Origin: Oscillospiraceae bacterium
GTDB taxonomy: Bacteria > Bacillota > Clostridia > Oscillospirales > Ruminococcaceae
Assembly: GCA_029005335.1 (NCBI GenBank)
Contig: JAQXFT010000150.1
Span: forward strand, 1 to 19,964
Direction: 5' to 3'
Length of the DNA stretch: 19,964 nucleotides
Translations under genes and position numbers: made by a program
Notes under the pieces: generated by a model
What the model saw: only the letters and a program-made list of their open reading frames with translations
Told to the model about the DNA's origin: nothing
Database searches by the model: none
Part shown: positions 7,766 through 15,104 of the stretch, one piece after another
Numbering within the stretch: the stretch's first letter is position 1
How the letters are laid out: each line of letters starts with the position of its first letter

Positions 7766-8911
7766 ATGAAATACACATCTGAAAAAATACTCAGAATTGC
7801 CAAAAGATACAACAACGCAAAAAGAAGCTATCTTCTTGTAAATCCATTGCAGGCGAAGCATATTTCAGTCAATCCGAGTGAAGCTCTCAGAATGATGGAT
7901 TCCCTTGGAGAATATCTTGCGGACAAATATCCTGAAAACAAACTTGTTATTGGATTCGCTGAAACAGCAACGGCTATTGGTGCGGAAGTATGTGCCTGCT
8001 TCAGTGCGGAATGCAATTATATTCACACTACACGTGAGGATATTCAGGATTTTATTCCTTTTTCGGAGGAACACAGCCATGCCGTTGAACAGAAGCTCTG
8101 TTCCGCAAAGCTAACGGAATATCTGTCAGATACTCCGTCTGTAATATTTATAGATGATGAAATTTCTACCGGAAAAACACTGATAAATATTATAAACAAT
8201 CTCCGTGAAAGATTTCCCGAGCTTAATCAGAAAGAAATTATCTGTGCTTCCATTATAAACAGGGTATCTGATGAAAACATGAAAAATCTTGAAAATGCCG
8301 GCATTAAATGCGAATATCTCCTGAAGCTTCCTGAGGAAGATTATGAATCACAGATAAAAAATATCAGGGTATCAGAAGCCGTCAGGCTTATAGATACTCC
8401 TGCAAATGACTGTCCGATAATAAATATATCTCCCATTCCCGACCCCCGGAAAGGTGTTAATATAGATAAATATTATAGTAAATGTCTTTTGACGGCAAAG
8501 GAAATATATCAGAAGGTTCTTGCTGACAATCAGATTGAAGAAGTTTCAGGAGATATTCTTATTCTCGGTACAGAAGAATTTATGTATCCTGCATTGATAT
8601 GTGCGGAATGGATAAGGCGGAGATACTGGAAGAATACTTTCTGTCATGCCACAACAAGAAGTCCCATAGGAATCTGCCGTGATAAGAATTATCCGATACA
8701 GGAGGGATTTAAAATTCCCAGCTTCTATGATGTTCACCGTGAAACTTATGTATATAATCTACGCCGTTATGACTGCGTTGTAATTTTTACTGACAGCAGA
8801 AATATTAATCAGAAAGCTGTAAATGCTCTCGTTAGTGCTCTTAAAAGATACGAATGCGAAAAAATTTTTATTGTAAAGGGGGAATCTGTCGATGAAAACC
8901 TCATATCTTGA
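7766..8911 (+). CDS. PRTase-TRSP domain protein of the Ter metabolite module
   Basis: A 381-residue protein counted from the ATG at 7766. The N-terminal half is a phosphoribosyltransferase-like domain: GFAETATAIG (63-72) and the PRPP-binding loop VIFIDDEISTGKT (126-138). The C-terminal half holds the TRSP domain, named for a conserved Thr-Arg-Ser-Pro, seen here as TTRSPIG (296-302), preceded by GDILILGTEEFMYPAL. This two-domain form is known from Ter-associated operons, where it is predicted to attach a base-like group to ribose phosphate. Both signature motifs are intact, so the enzyme should be active. The next gene starts within its last 20 bases (8892), so the two are translationally linked. 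The acceptor substrate is unknown. Confidence 0.88.
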   Translation: MKYTSEKILRIAKRYNNAKRSYLLVNPLQAKHISVNPSEALRMMDSLGEYLADKYPENKLVIGFAETATAIGAEVCACFSAECNYIHTTREDIQDFIPFSEEHSHAVEQKLCSAKLTEYLSDTPSVIFIDDEISTGKTLINIINNLRERFPELNQKEIICASIINRVSDENMKNLENAGIKCEYLLKLPEEDYESQIKNIRVSEAVRLIDTPANDCPIINISPIPDPRKGVNIDKYYSKCLLTAKEIYQKVLADNQIEEVSGDILILGTEEFMYPALICAEWIRRRYWKNTFCHATTRSPIGICRDKNYPIQEGFKIPSFYDVHRETYVYNLRRYDCVVIFTDSRNINQKAVNALVSALKRYECEKIFIVKGESVDENLIS

Positions 8912-9944
8912 TAAAGATGTAACTATTCTTTTAAAGGATATTACCGGACTTGTAGAACCGCTTCCGACGAAAGAACGTGAGAGGCTTATTCAGAGCGGTG
9001 TGCATTATTCCGAAATGCTTCCTCTTGAATACGAACCCTCAGAAAAATATCTTAAAGCCTATTATGATGCACTCTCACGCTATGCTGAAATTACCGCAAA
9101 AGCAGTTGGTTCAGTATCGGAAAAAATATATTCCGAAAAGGGAAGCAATATTACACTTGTATCGCTTGCCCGTGCCGGTACTCCTGTAGGAATTTTAATA
9201 AAAAGATTTCTGGAGGCAAAATATAAAATCTCCGTACCGCACTATACAATTTCTATCATAAGGGGAAAGGGCATCGATAAAAATGCTGTAAACTATATAC
9301 TTGAAAGACATTCTCCGGAATCAATTCAATTCGTTGACGGCTGGACGGGAAAAGGTGCTATTCAGCGTCAGCTTGATGAAGCTATGCTTGATTATCCTGA
9401 ACTCGATTCAAAGCTTGCCGTACTCTCAGACCCTGCAAACGTTGCAGGAAAATGCGGTACTCATGAAGATTTTCTTATAGCAAGCTCATGCCTTAATTCT
9501 ACGGTATCGGGACTTATAAGCCGAACCTTCTGCCGTTCGGATATAATAAAGCCTGATGATTTTCACGGTGCTGTATACTACGGCGAACTAAAGGACAAGG
9601 ATTTGACGTATCAGTTTATAGAAAGCGTTGAAAGATATTTTGATTTCAAAAATAATTCTGTTCCGGAGGACAGCAACTCAGGTCTTACAGGACTTGATGA
9701 GGTCAGGGAGATAGCAGAAAAATTCTCAGTAAGCGATATAAATTTAATAAAGCCCAGTATCGGAGAGGCTACAAGGGTACTTTTAAGACGAGTACCATAT
9801 AAAATGCTTGTGCATAGTCTTGATGATTATGAACATCTGGGACATATATACCAGCTTGCCGAGGAGAAAGGAGTCAGAACCGAGATTTATCCGCTTAAAA
9901 GATATAAGGCATGCGGAATTATAAAAAATCTCGCTGATAACTGA
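8892..9944 (+). CDS. StiP-family protein with C-terminal PELOTA-like RNA-binding domain
   Basis: A 350-residue protein. Residues 1-255 fit the StiP family, with SLARAGTPVGIL (91-102), HYTISIIRGKGID (117-129) and FVDGWTGKGAI (147-157); the last resembles a PRPP-type loop, so the fold may be PRTase-like. The family is labelled 'cysteine protease StiP' in databases, but no classical Cys/His protease pair stands out here. Residues 290-347 form a PELOTA-type RNA-binding domain (RVLLRRVPYKMLVHSL, then EEKGVRTEIYPLKRYKACGIIK). It overlaps the PRTase gene by 20 bases, with AAAGGGGGA about 8 bases before its ATG. In Ter clusters this protein always accompanies PRTase-TRSP, so a shared reaction on a nucleotide or RNA-linked substrate is likely, but unproven. 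Confidence 0.87.
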   Translation: MKTSYLDKDVTILLKDITGLVEPLPTKERERLIQSGVHYSEMLPLEYEPSEKYLKAYYDALSRYAEITAKAVGSVSEKIYSEKGSNITLVSLARAGTPVGILIKRFLEAKYKISVPHYTISIIRGKGIDKNAVNYILERHSPESIQFVDGWTGKGAIQRQLDEAMLDYPELDSKLAVLSDPANVAGKCGTHEDFLIASSCLNSTVSGLISRTFCRSDIIKPDDFHGAVYYGELKDKDLTYQFIESVERYFDFKNNSVPEDSNSGLTGLDEVREIAEKFSVSDINLIKPSIGEATRVLLRRVPYKMLVHSLDDYEHLGHIYQLAEEKGVRTEIYPLKRYKACGIIKNLADN

Positions 9945-9946
9945 TT

Positions 9947-10666
9947 ATGAAAAAAATTTTACTTGCCTGCGATTTGGATAATACCCTTATTCATTCCCAC
10001 CGCCATAAAGCTGAGGGTGATATATGTATTGAAATGCTTAACGATAAACAGCAGAGCTTTATTACTCCGCATACACGTGAGCTTCTGAAAAATATACCTG
10101 ATAATATTAAGCTTCTTCCGGTGACAACACGTTCTGCAGAGCAGTATCTGCGTATTCAGTGGGAAAATCCGCCGGAATATGCCCTTGTTGCAAACGGAAC
10201 TATTCTTCTTAAAAACGATATTCCTTTTTGTAAAGAGGATATAAGCGAATATCTTCCGGAAATAGAAGCTCTGAAAAGCAGAATAAATCCTGATGACTTT
10301 CTGAAAATAAAGTTTGTTGACAATATGTATCTTTTCGCATATTGTGATGAAAATTCTGATGTAAAAGTTCTTGCCGAAAAGTATTCAGCCATGACTTCCC
10401 TGAATACGCAGTATTCCGGAAGAAAAATATATTTCTTTCCTCCGCCTGCCAATAAGGGTAAAGCTGTCAGAAAGTTTGCTGAAAAGTACAATTCTGATTT
10501 TATAATATCTGCCGGAGACAGCTCCATTGATATCCCCATGCTTGAAATATCCGATATTGCTTTGATTCCAGATAAAAATATATCACTTAAAAATCCGGAT
10601 ATCCGGATATGTCCCGACAATATGATTTTTTCTGATTTTATTCTTGATACGATACTTTCTCTTTAA
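9947..10666 (+). CDS. HAD-superfamily phosphatase of the Ter metabolite module
   Basis: A 239-residue HAD hydrolase with all four motifs: nucleophile/acid-base pair D9 and D11 in CDLDNTL, motif II Thr in PVTTRS (59-63), motif III lysine in NKGKAV (168-173) and GDSSIDIP (D190, D194). A cap region between motifs II and III (about 75-165) fits a Cof/sucrose-phosphatase-type C2 cap, suggesting a small phosphorylated substrate such as a sugar or nucleotide phosphate. It starts 2 bases after the StiP stop with no clear Shine-Dalgarno site, so it depends on translational coupling. It is the last gene of the Ter cluster and probably dephosphorylates the module's product. Its final 29 bases overlap the end of the convergent PPTase gene. 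Confidence 0.88.
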   Translation: MKKILLACDLDNTLIHSHRHKAEGDICIEMLNDKQQSFITPHTRELLKNIPDNIKLLPVTTRSAEQYLRIQWENPPEYALVANGTILLKNDIPFCKEDISEYLPEIEALKSRINPDDFLKIKFVDNMYLFAYCDENSDVKVLAEKYSAMTSLNTQYSGRKIYFFPPPANKGKAVRKFAEKYNSDFIISAGDSSIDIPMLEISDIALIPDKNISLKNPDIRICPDNMIFSDFILDTILSL

Positions 10667-11303
10667 CGGATTTCAGCAGGCTTTCTGAATCAGAAAAATT
10701 AATTTTATAATCTGTATGCAGTGCGTTTTCATGGCATACCGTTAAAATATAGTTTTCATACTGCCTTGTAAAGAAATAATTTTTAAGCTCGGGCGAGAGA
10801 ACATTAAAGGAACTGAGTGATTTTGAAAGACCAGTTCCCAGCATTTTAAGATATGATTCTTTGGCTGTCCAGATTCTGTAAAAAGTATTTTCGGGATTCT
10901 CTGATTTCAATATGTAATTGTATTCTTCCGAAGTAAAAAAACGTTCCGCCACTCTGAGGCGGAGCTTTTTTATATATTCAGTATCTATTCCTACAGCTTT
11001 ATCAGAAAGCACAAAAGCTATCAGATTTCCGGAATGAGATACTGAAAAATGATACCCTGCATTTTCCATATATGGTTTTCCATGTGGATTGTAACTGAAT
11101 TTTATATTCTCATATGCTGTATCTGTATAGTCCGAAATTTCCTTACGCATTTCAATTTCTGCAAAGAATGAAAGTATTCTGTCCTTTTCCGGTTTGATAC
11201 GGTCGATTCTTTCACGGCGTTCCGCAGAAATAAGCTCCGGATATTTATTGTATATTTTCTCTGCACTGTTAAAATCTATTTTTATTATATTAATCTGATT
11301 CAT
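10638..11303 (-). CDS. 4'-phosphopantetheinyl transferase, Sfp type
   Basis: A 221-residue enzyme that moves phosphopantetheine from CoA to a serine of acyl or peptidyl carrier proteins. Motifs: FSVSHSG (86-92), VGIDTEY (104-110, Mg2+ ligands D107 and E109) and WTAKESYLK (145-153). Length and motif order are those of Sfp-type enzymes rather than the shorter AcpS. The ATG at 11303 is chosen because AGGAGG lies 9 bases upstream; an in-frame TTG at 11309 is only 3 bases from that site. No carrier-protein, NRPS or PKS gene is in the window, so its target is elsewhere. It has its own promoter (11327-11355) and ends inside the convergent HAD gene with no terminator between them. Confidence 0.92.
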   Translation of the reverse strand: MNQINIIKIDFNSAEKIYNKYPELISAERRERIDRIKPEKDRILSFFAEIEMRKEISDYTDTAYENIKFSYNPHGKPYMENAGYHFSVSHSGNLIAFVLSDKAVGIDTEYIKKLRLRVAERFFTSEEYNYILKSENPENTFYRIWTAKESYLKMLGTGLSKSLSSFNVLSPELKNYFFTRQYENYILTVCHENALHTDYKINFSDSESLLKSVKEKVSYQE

Positions 11304-11312
11304 AGACAAATC

Positions 11313-11318
11313 CCTCCT
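11313..11318 (-). promoter_or_regulatory. Ribosome binding site that fixes the PPTase start
   Basis: AGGAGG on the minus strand, 9 bases from the ATG at 11303 and only 3 from the alternative TTG at 11309, so the ATG is favoured. Confidence 0.75.
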
Positions 11319-11326
11319 TATTATAT

Positions 11327-11355
11327 ATCATACAGCTGATTTTATATTTTGTCAA
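11327..11355 (-). promoter_or_regulatory. Sigma-A type promoter of the PPTase gene
   Basis: On the minus strand TTGACA (11355-11350) and TATGAT (11332-11327) are separated by 17 bases. Transcription would start near 11320, giving a leader of about 17 bases before the ATG at 11303. Confidence 0.7.
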
Positions 11356-11389
11356 ATATTAAAATAATTATTTAATCAATAAAAAAATA

Positions 11390-11418
11390 ATGACAAATCT
11401 GAGTTTATGTGCTATAAT
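11390..11418 (+). promoter_or_regulatory. Sigma-A type promoter of the diguanylate cyclase operon
   Basis: ATGACA (11390-11395) and TATAAT (11413-11418) are 17 bases apart, and TGC just before the -10 box gives an extended -10. The start codon at 11457 follows after about 32 transcribed bases. Confidence 0.75.
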
Positions 11419-11456
11419 AATATATAAAAATAATTTTTTGCTGAGGTTATAAAATT

Positions 11457-12965
11457 ATGTCCTATGTTAAAAAAACTGATAACAGTAAGCATATCAGAAA
11501 ATTGAAATTCTATATGATTCTTGGCTATGCTCTTATAATTATTATTGTAGCTGTATTCATATCTGTCTTTTCAATCAATAAAACAGATGAGGTTTTAAAA
11601 TCAAAAGTAAGCTCCATGACCTCTATGCTTAATGTCCAGATGAAGCTTAATATAAACAGCTATCTGAAAAAAATGGAAACTACAAGCACTCTTGTATTTT
11701 CATCTGAGGAAGTCTATAAATATGATGCTACGAATCCTGATAATGATGAATATGAAGCCATAAATACTGAAAAAATTATATCCGACAAGCTGTTTGAGCT
11801 TTGCATAATGGAAAATTTCGTTGATTTCGGCGTGGTATATTCAAATAATCATATTGTCGGAAAGGTTACAAACGGTACTATCAAGCTTTTCGGAGATAAT
11901 CTTTACAGTGATTTGTCAGCTATGATTAACAGAAACCGTACTCATGACGGCTGGTATACCGGATATAAAAATGACTATACCAGAATTTATTATGTAAAGC
12001 GTGTCAATGATAATGCAGTTCTTGTTACATCATTCTATACAACTGAGCTTGAAAGCGTCTTTGAACACCCCGGAGGCATGGACGATATAACTGTCCGGCT
12101 GACAGAAAACAACAATATAATAATCTATTCATCTGAGGACGGAGAACTCGGAAAGCCTGTACCTGATAACATCATGAATAAAATCGGAAATCAGACCTCT
12201 GCCGGACTTATAGATGATGATTTTCTTATTACTATAAATGAATGCGGTGATAACTGGTATGTTATATGCTCTGTTCCTACCGGAATTATTCTGGACGAAA
12301 AAAATGAAATCCAGATTTACATACTTGCTGTGAGTATTTTAATTTCTTTAATTGCTATAATTCTTGGTACGTTTCTTTCATTCAGAATTGCAAATCCCGT
12401 GAACAGGATTGTCAATAATCTTGATACAAAGGCTCATCTGGATTTGCTTACCGGAATACTTAACAAGCGTTCATTTGAAGAATTTACCGAAAATACTGTA
12501 AAACAGCTTCCGGAAACTCAGCACCATGCGTTGATACTCCTTGACGTTGATAATTTCAAGGGAGTAAATGATACACTTGGTCACGCATACGGGGACAAGG
12601 TGCTTGCCGGAATCGGAAAAATTCTCAGGGAAACTTTCAATGAAAATGATTTCGTCGGAAGACTCGGCGGTGATGAATTCTGCGTATTCCTGAGTATTCC
12701 CCTGCCTAATCAGAATGACCATATAAAGCTTATTGAATCAAAATGCAGTCAGCTCTGTCAGACCTTTCACAATAACTATACCGGTGATGACAATAATTAT
12801 AAAATATCCGCAAGTATAGGAGTTGCCGTATTTCCTGAGCATGGTGCAAGCTTTTCAAAGCTCTATGAATGTGCCGACAAAGCTCTTTATGAATCCAAAC
12901 ACAAGGGTAAGGATACGTATACCATTTTCAGATATGATATGAAAGGAGACAATATAAAGTTATGA
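11457..12965 (+). CDS. Membrane diguanylate cyclase with extracellular sensor region
   Basis: A 502-residue membrane protein that should make cyclic di-GMP from two GTP. Helix 1 (about 18-40) and helix 2 (about 284-308) bracket an extracellular region of about 240 residues with the size and layout of a dCache-like ligand sensor. A short linker (RIANPVNRIVNNL) resembles only the start of a HAMP domain. The GGDEF domain (about 325-495) has LLDVDNFKGVND and an intact GRLGGDEF (GGDEF at 404-408). The inhibitory I-site, RxxD five residues before GGDEF, reads NEND (395-398), so its arginine is missing and product feedback through this site is unlikely. The stop overlaps the ATG of the binding-protein gene (ATGA), so both are made together. 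Confidence 0.92.
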   Translation: MSYVKKTDNSKHIRKLKFYMILGYALIIIIVAVFISVFSINKTDEVLKSKVSSMTSMLNVQMKLNINSYLKKMETTSTLVFSSEEVYKYDATNPDNDEYEAINTEKIISDKLFELCIMENFVDFGVVYSNNHIVGKVTNGTIKLFGDNLYSDLSAMINRNRTHDGWYTGYKNDYTRIYYVKRVNDNAVLVTSFYTTELESVFEHPGGMDDITVRLTENNNIIIYSSEDGELGKPVPDNIMNKIGNQTSAGLIDDDFLITINECGDNWYVICSVPTGIILDEKNEIQIYILAVSILISLIAIILGTFLSFRIANPVNRIVNNLDTKAHLDLLTGILNKRSFEEFTENTVKQLPETQHHALILLDVDNFKGVNDTLGHAYGDKVLAGIGKILRETFNENDFVGRLGGDEFCVFLSIPLPNQNDHIKLIESKCSQLCQTFHNNYTGDDNNYKISASIGVAVFPEHGASFSKLYECADKALYESKHKGKDTYTIFRYDMKGDNIKL

Positions 12966-14218
12966 AACTAAAAAAACTCCTTGTTTTTCCGATAATTTTC
13001 TCTGTGCTTTTAAGCGGGTGCGGAAATGAGCTTATTGTAACATCTCAGGCAGAGCAGGTGGAAATATCGCTTTCATGGTGGGGGAATGACCCACGCCATG
13101 AATATACCCTTAAAGCTGTTGAGGAATTTGAAAAGCTTCACCCTGATATTCATGTAACCTGCAGTTACGGTGAATGGTCGGGATATCAGGCGAGAAATAC
13201 TGTACGTATGGTTTCGGATACCGAAGCCGATGTTATGCAGATAAACTATGCATGGATTCAGGAGTATTCTCCGGACGGCGAACAGTTTTATGATATAAGC
13301 AAGCTTGCTGAATATGTAGACCTTTCGAATTTCTCTCAGGAGGCTCTTAATTCCGGTATGCAGAATGGAAAGCTTAATGCACTTCCGATTGCCCTTAATG
13401 CTATGACTGTCTATATCAACAAAACTGTATATGACAAATACGGTCTTGATGTTCCGGAAACATGGGACGACCTCTTTAATTCTGCCCGAAAAATGAACGG
13501 AGAAGTATTTCCGATATCTATGACATCAAAGGCTGCATGGTTCTATATTGTAGCTTATGCGGAACAGATAACAGGAAAAAAATTTATGAATTATGATGGC
13601 TCTATAAATTTCGATGAAAATGATGTCTCCTTAATGCTTGATTTTTATAAGAAGCTTATCAATGAAAAGGTTATGCCTCAGGTTGAATATTTTGAACGCC
13701 TTAATATGGATACAGGAGAATATGCAGGCTGTGTTACATGGCTCAGTGACGCTTCAAGCTACTGCGACAATGCAGTAAAAAATGGATTTGAAATAGTAAT
13801 CGCTGACTATACTGCCGACAATGAGGATAATATCGGTTCAGGCTGGTATACAAAGCCTGCTACTATGTTTGCGGTAAGCAAAAATACCGAATATCCGAAA
13901 GAATCCGCTATGCTTCTTGATTTTCTTCTGAACAGTGATGAAAATGCTGAGCTTCAGAGAATAGAAAAGGGAATACCTATAAGTGATTCTGCAAGAAAAT
14001 ATCTCGAAAACAACAATTTGCTTGTCGGACTTCAATATGATGCTTTTCTGAAAATGAGCGAATATGAAAGTGAACTCTCGGTACTCAGTCCGTATTTTGA
14101 AAATTCCGATATGATTGATGCTTTTATTGAGGCTTGCAATATGGTATTGTATGAAAGAAGCAGTACTTCAGATGCTTCAAAAAAATTTCTCGAAGACTGC
14201 AAAGAAATACTTTTATAA
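12962..14218 (+). CDS. Extracellular solute-binding lipoprotein (ABC-type, family 1)
   Basis: A 418-residue lipoprotein. The signal peptide has lysines, a hydrophobic core and the lipobox LLSGC, with lipidated C20. The mature part opens like sugar-binding proteins of SBP family 1 (ISLSWWGNDPRHEYTLKAVEEF, aligned with WWGN..R.....V..F), followed by HPDIHV and QINYAWIQEYSP. Aromatic residues common in carbohydrate sites are frequent. No ABC permease or ATPase gene lies nearby, and the ATG overlaps the stop of the diguanylate cyclase gene. It therefore probably delivers a bound ligand, perhaps an oligosaccharide, to the cyclase sensor domain, or feeds a transporter encoded elsewhere. The GGAG site is about 14 bases upstream, so coupling probably drives translation. 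Confidence 0.9.
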   Translation: MKLKKLLVFPIIFSVLLSGCGNELIVTSQAEQVEISLSWWGNDPRHEYTLKAVEEFEKLHPDIHVTCSYGEWSGYQARNTVRMVSDTEADVMQINYAWIQEYSPDGEQFYDISKLAEYVDLSNFSQEALNSGMQNGKLNALPIALNAMTVYINKTVYDKYGLDVPETWDDLFNSARKMNGEVFPISMTSKAAWFYIVAYAEQITGKKFMNYDGSINFDENDVSLMLDFYKKLINEKVMPQVEYFERLNMDTGEYAGCVTWLSDASSYCDNAVKNGFEIVIADYTADNEDNIGSGWYTKPATMFAVSKNTEYPKESAMLLDFLLNSDENAELQRIEKGIPISDSARKYLENNNLLVGLQYDAFLKMSEYESELSVLSPYFENSDMIDAFIEACNMVLYERSSTSDASKKFLEDCKEILL

Positions 14219-14227
14219 TCTGAAACG

Positions 14228-14244
14228 GGAGGGCAATGCCCTCC
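14228..14244 (+). terminator. Hairpin after the binding-protein gene
   Basis: GGAGGGC (14228-14234) and GCCCTCC (14238-14244) pair perfectly around AAT, ten bases after the stop codon. There is no T run behind it, so it may be an mRNA 3'-end stabiliser or a weak terminator. Confidence 0.5.
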
Positions 14245-14293
14245 TGATACAGGCTTTGAATAAGTTAAATCTGTAAAATTTTACTTCAGGGTG

Positions 14294-14322
14294 TTGACTT
14301 TTTTTCAGGCTTGTGATATAAT
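14294..14322 (+). promoter_or_regulatory. Near-consensus promoter of tRNA-Leu
   Basis: TTGACT (14294-14299) and TATAAT (14317-14322) with a 17-base spacer. Only eight bases separate the -10 box from the tRNA's first base, so the transcript begins almost at the mature 5' end. Confidence 0.85.
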
Positions 14323-14330
14323 GTTCTTAT

Positions 14331-14413
14331 GCCGAAGTGGCGGAATGGCAGACGCAGCAGACTCAAAATCTGCCGTGAGCAATCACGTACGGGTTCAAGT
14401 CCCGTCTTCGGCA
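14331..14413 (+). tRNA. tRNA-Leu, anticodon CAA
   Basis: A class II tRNA of 83 bases. The acceptor arms GCCGAAG and CTTCGGC pair fully, with discriminator A at 14413. The anticodon stem is GCAGA/TCTGC with loop CTCAAAA, giving anticodon CAA, which reads UUG leucine codons. The long variable arm is CGTGA-GCAA-TCACG, and the T arm ACGGG-TTCAAGT-CCCGT carries the TTCAA box. The terminal CCA is not encoded and must be added after transcription. A strong promoter precedes it and a long hairpin follows. No other tRNA gene is near. Confidence 0.97.
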
Positions 14414-14421
14414 CTTTATTT

Positions 14422-14469
14422 ATATAAGCCACGCATTACAGAAGGTTTGCTGTTTTGCGTGGCTTATAT
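14422..14469 (+). terminator. Long hairpin between tRNA-Leu and the lipoprotein gene
   Basis: Arms 14422-14434 and 14457-14469 pair over 13 bases (core AAGCCACGC/GCGTGGCTT), with a 22-base loop that can add ACAG/CTGT inside. No clear T run follows, only TATTATACT. It may terminate or process the tRNA transcript, or act as a leader structure for the lipoprotein, whose ATG is 23 bases further on. Confidence 0.55.
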
Positions 14470-14491
14470 TATACTAAAGGGGATTGAAAAT

Positions 14492-15064
14492 ATGAAAAAG
14501 CTGATACCATATGCACTTTTGCTTTCAATTATGCTGTCTTTAACAGCTTGCGGAGATGCTGAAACAAGTCCGGATATTTCTGAACGTATGGCTTCATCGC
14601 AGACAGAGGAAATTGTTACTGAGATAACAACAGAAAAATTAACTACAAAGGCTGCTACCACAACTACAACCACCACTATAGAGACAACAACAACTACAAT
14701 TACAACAATAACTACTACAGCAGAGCTTACAACAACTACAATTGAAACTACTACTGAACCTGTAACAGAAGCTCCTACAGAAGCTCCGACTGAGCCTGAG
14801 CCTGAACCCGAGCCAGAAACAAAACCTGTTCACGAGCCAGAACCTGAACCGGATTCCGAAGCCGGAACAGTACATTTTATTATAAATACTGAAAGCCAAT
14901 GCGTACATACTAAAGAAACGTGCAGAGCTGCACAGAAAATACTTGCTGAAAATTATGATACAATAGATATCTGTGAAGATGAAATTGCAGATTATGCATA
15001 TCAATACTGGGCGTGCGGTATATGTGCAAAAGAATACAGCGATTTACTTCCGAAATTTGAATAA
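14492..15064 (+). CDS. Small lipoprotein with Thr-rich stalk and Cys/His C-terminal domain
   Basis: A 190-residue lipoprotein; no specific function recognised. The signal peptide ends in LSLTAC, with lipidated C20. Residues 50-90 are a threonine-rich stretch with scattered Ile and Glu, then 91-120 a Pro/Glu-rich stretch (PEPEPEPE); together they look like an extended stalk that could span the cell wall. The C-terminal 65 residues start with TVHFIINTES and hold C137, H139, C144, C161 and a CGIC pair (C175, C178). This resembles small domains of the pattern NTxxxxxHxxxC...CxxC found next to secreted nucleases and MBL-fold proteins, so metal binding is likely. The ATG at 14492 is chosen because AAAGGGGA lies just upstream and a signal peptide follows; extending the frame upstream would run it through the tRNA. 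Confidence 0.85.
   Translation: MKKLIPYALLLSIMLSLTACGDAETSPDISERMASSQTEEIVTEITTEKLTTKAATTTTTTTIETTTTTITTITTTAELTTTTIETTTEPVTEAPTEAPTEPEPEPEPETKPVHEPEPEPDSEAGTVHFIINTESQCVHTKETCRAAQKILAENYDTIDICEDEIADYAYQYWACGICAKEYSDLLPKFE
14642..14758 (+). repeat. Low-complexity ACN repeat coding the Thr-rich stalk
   Basis: The segment is built largely of ACA, ACT and ACC codons with occasional Ile and Glu codons. The variety of codons suggests selection for threonine rather than simple slippage, though copy number may vary between strains. Confidence 0.75.
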
Positions 15065-15104
15065 TATTTCTATACTGTAGAAAAAGTTCATTTTCAGATA
15101 ATCG

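Noticed and set aside
8892..9944. Reading the StiP-family protein as a cysteine protease
   Set aside because: The database name suggests it, but I see no clear Cys/His catalytic pair, while the DGWTGKGAI loop and PELOTA-like end point to nucleotide or RNA chemistry.
10156..10620. 154-codon minus-strand frame inside the HAD gene
   Set aside because: It is antisense to a gene with all four HAD motifs, has no ribosome site I can see, and reads as a Ser/Ile/Phe-rich shadow with no motif.
12962..14218. Calling the binding protein part of a local sugar ABC importer
   Set aside because: No permease or ATPase gene is next to it; the following genes are a tRNA and an unrelated lipoprotein, and the ABC genes at 15649-18046 are ABC-2 export type.
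14291..14491. Upstream extension of the lipoprotein frame through the tRNA-Leu gene
   Set aside because: The frame is open by chance. A perfect tRNA fills it, and the ATG at 14492 has a ribosome site and is followed by a signal peptide.
14642..14758. Possible CRISPR or tandem-repeat array
   Set aside because: The repetition is of single codons in a coding stretch; there are no spacers of constant length and no cas genes.
14639..15004. Cys/Ser-rich minus-strand frame resembling a cysteine-rich peptide
   Set aside because: The cysteine and serine run is simply the complement of the ACN threonine repeat and the Pro/Glu codons of the lipoprotein stalk.
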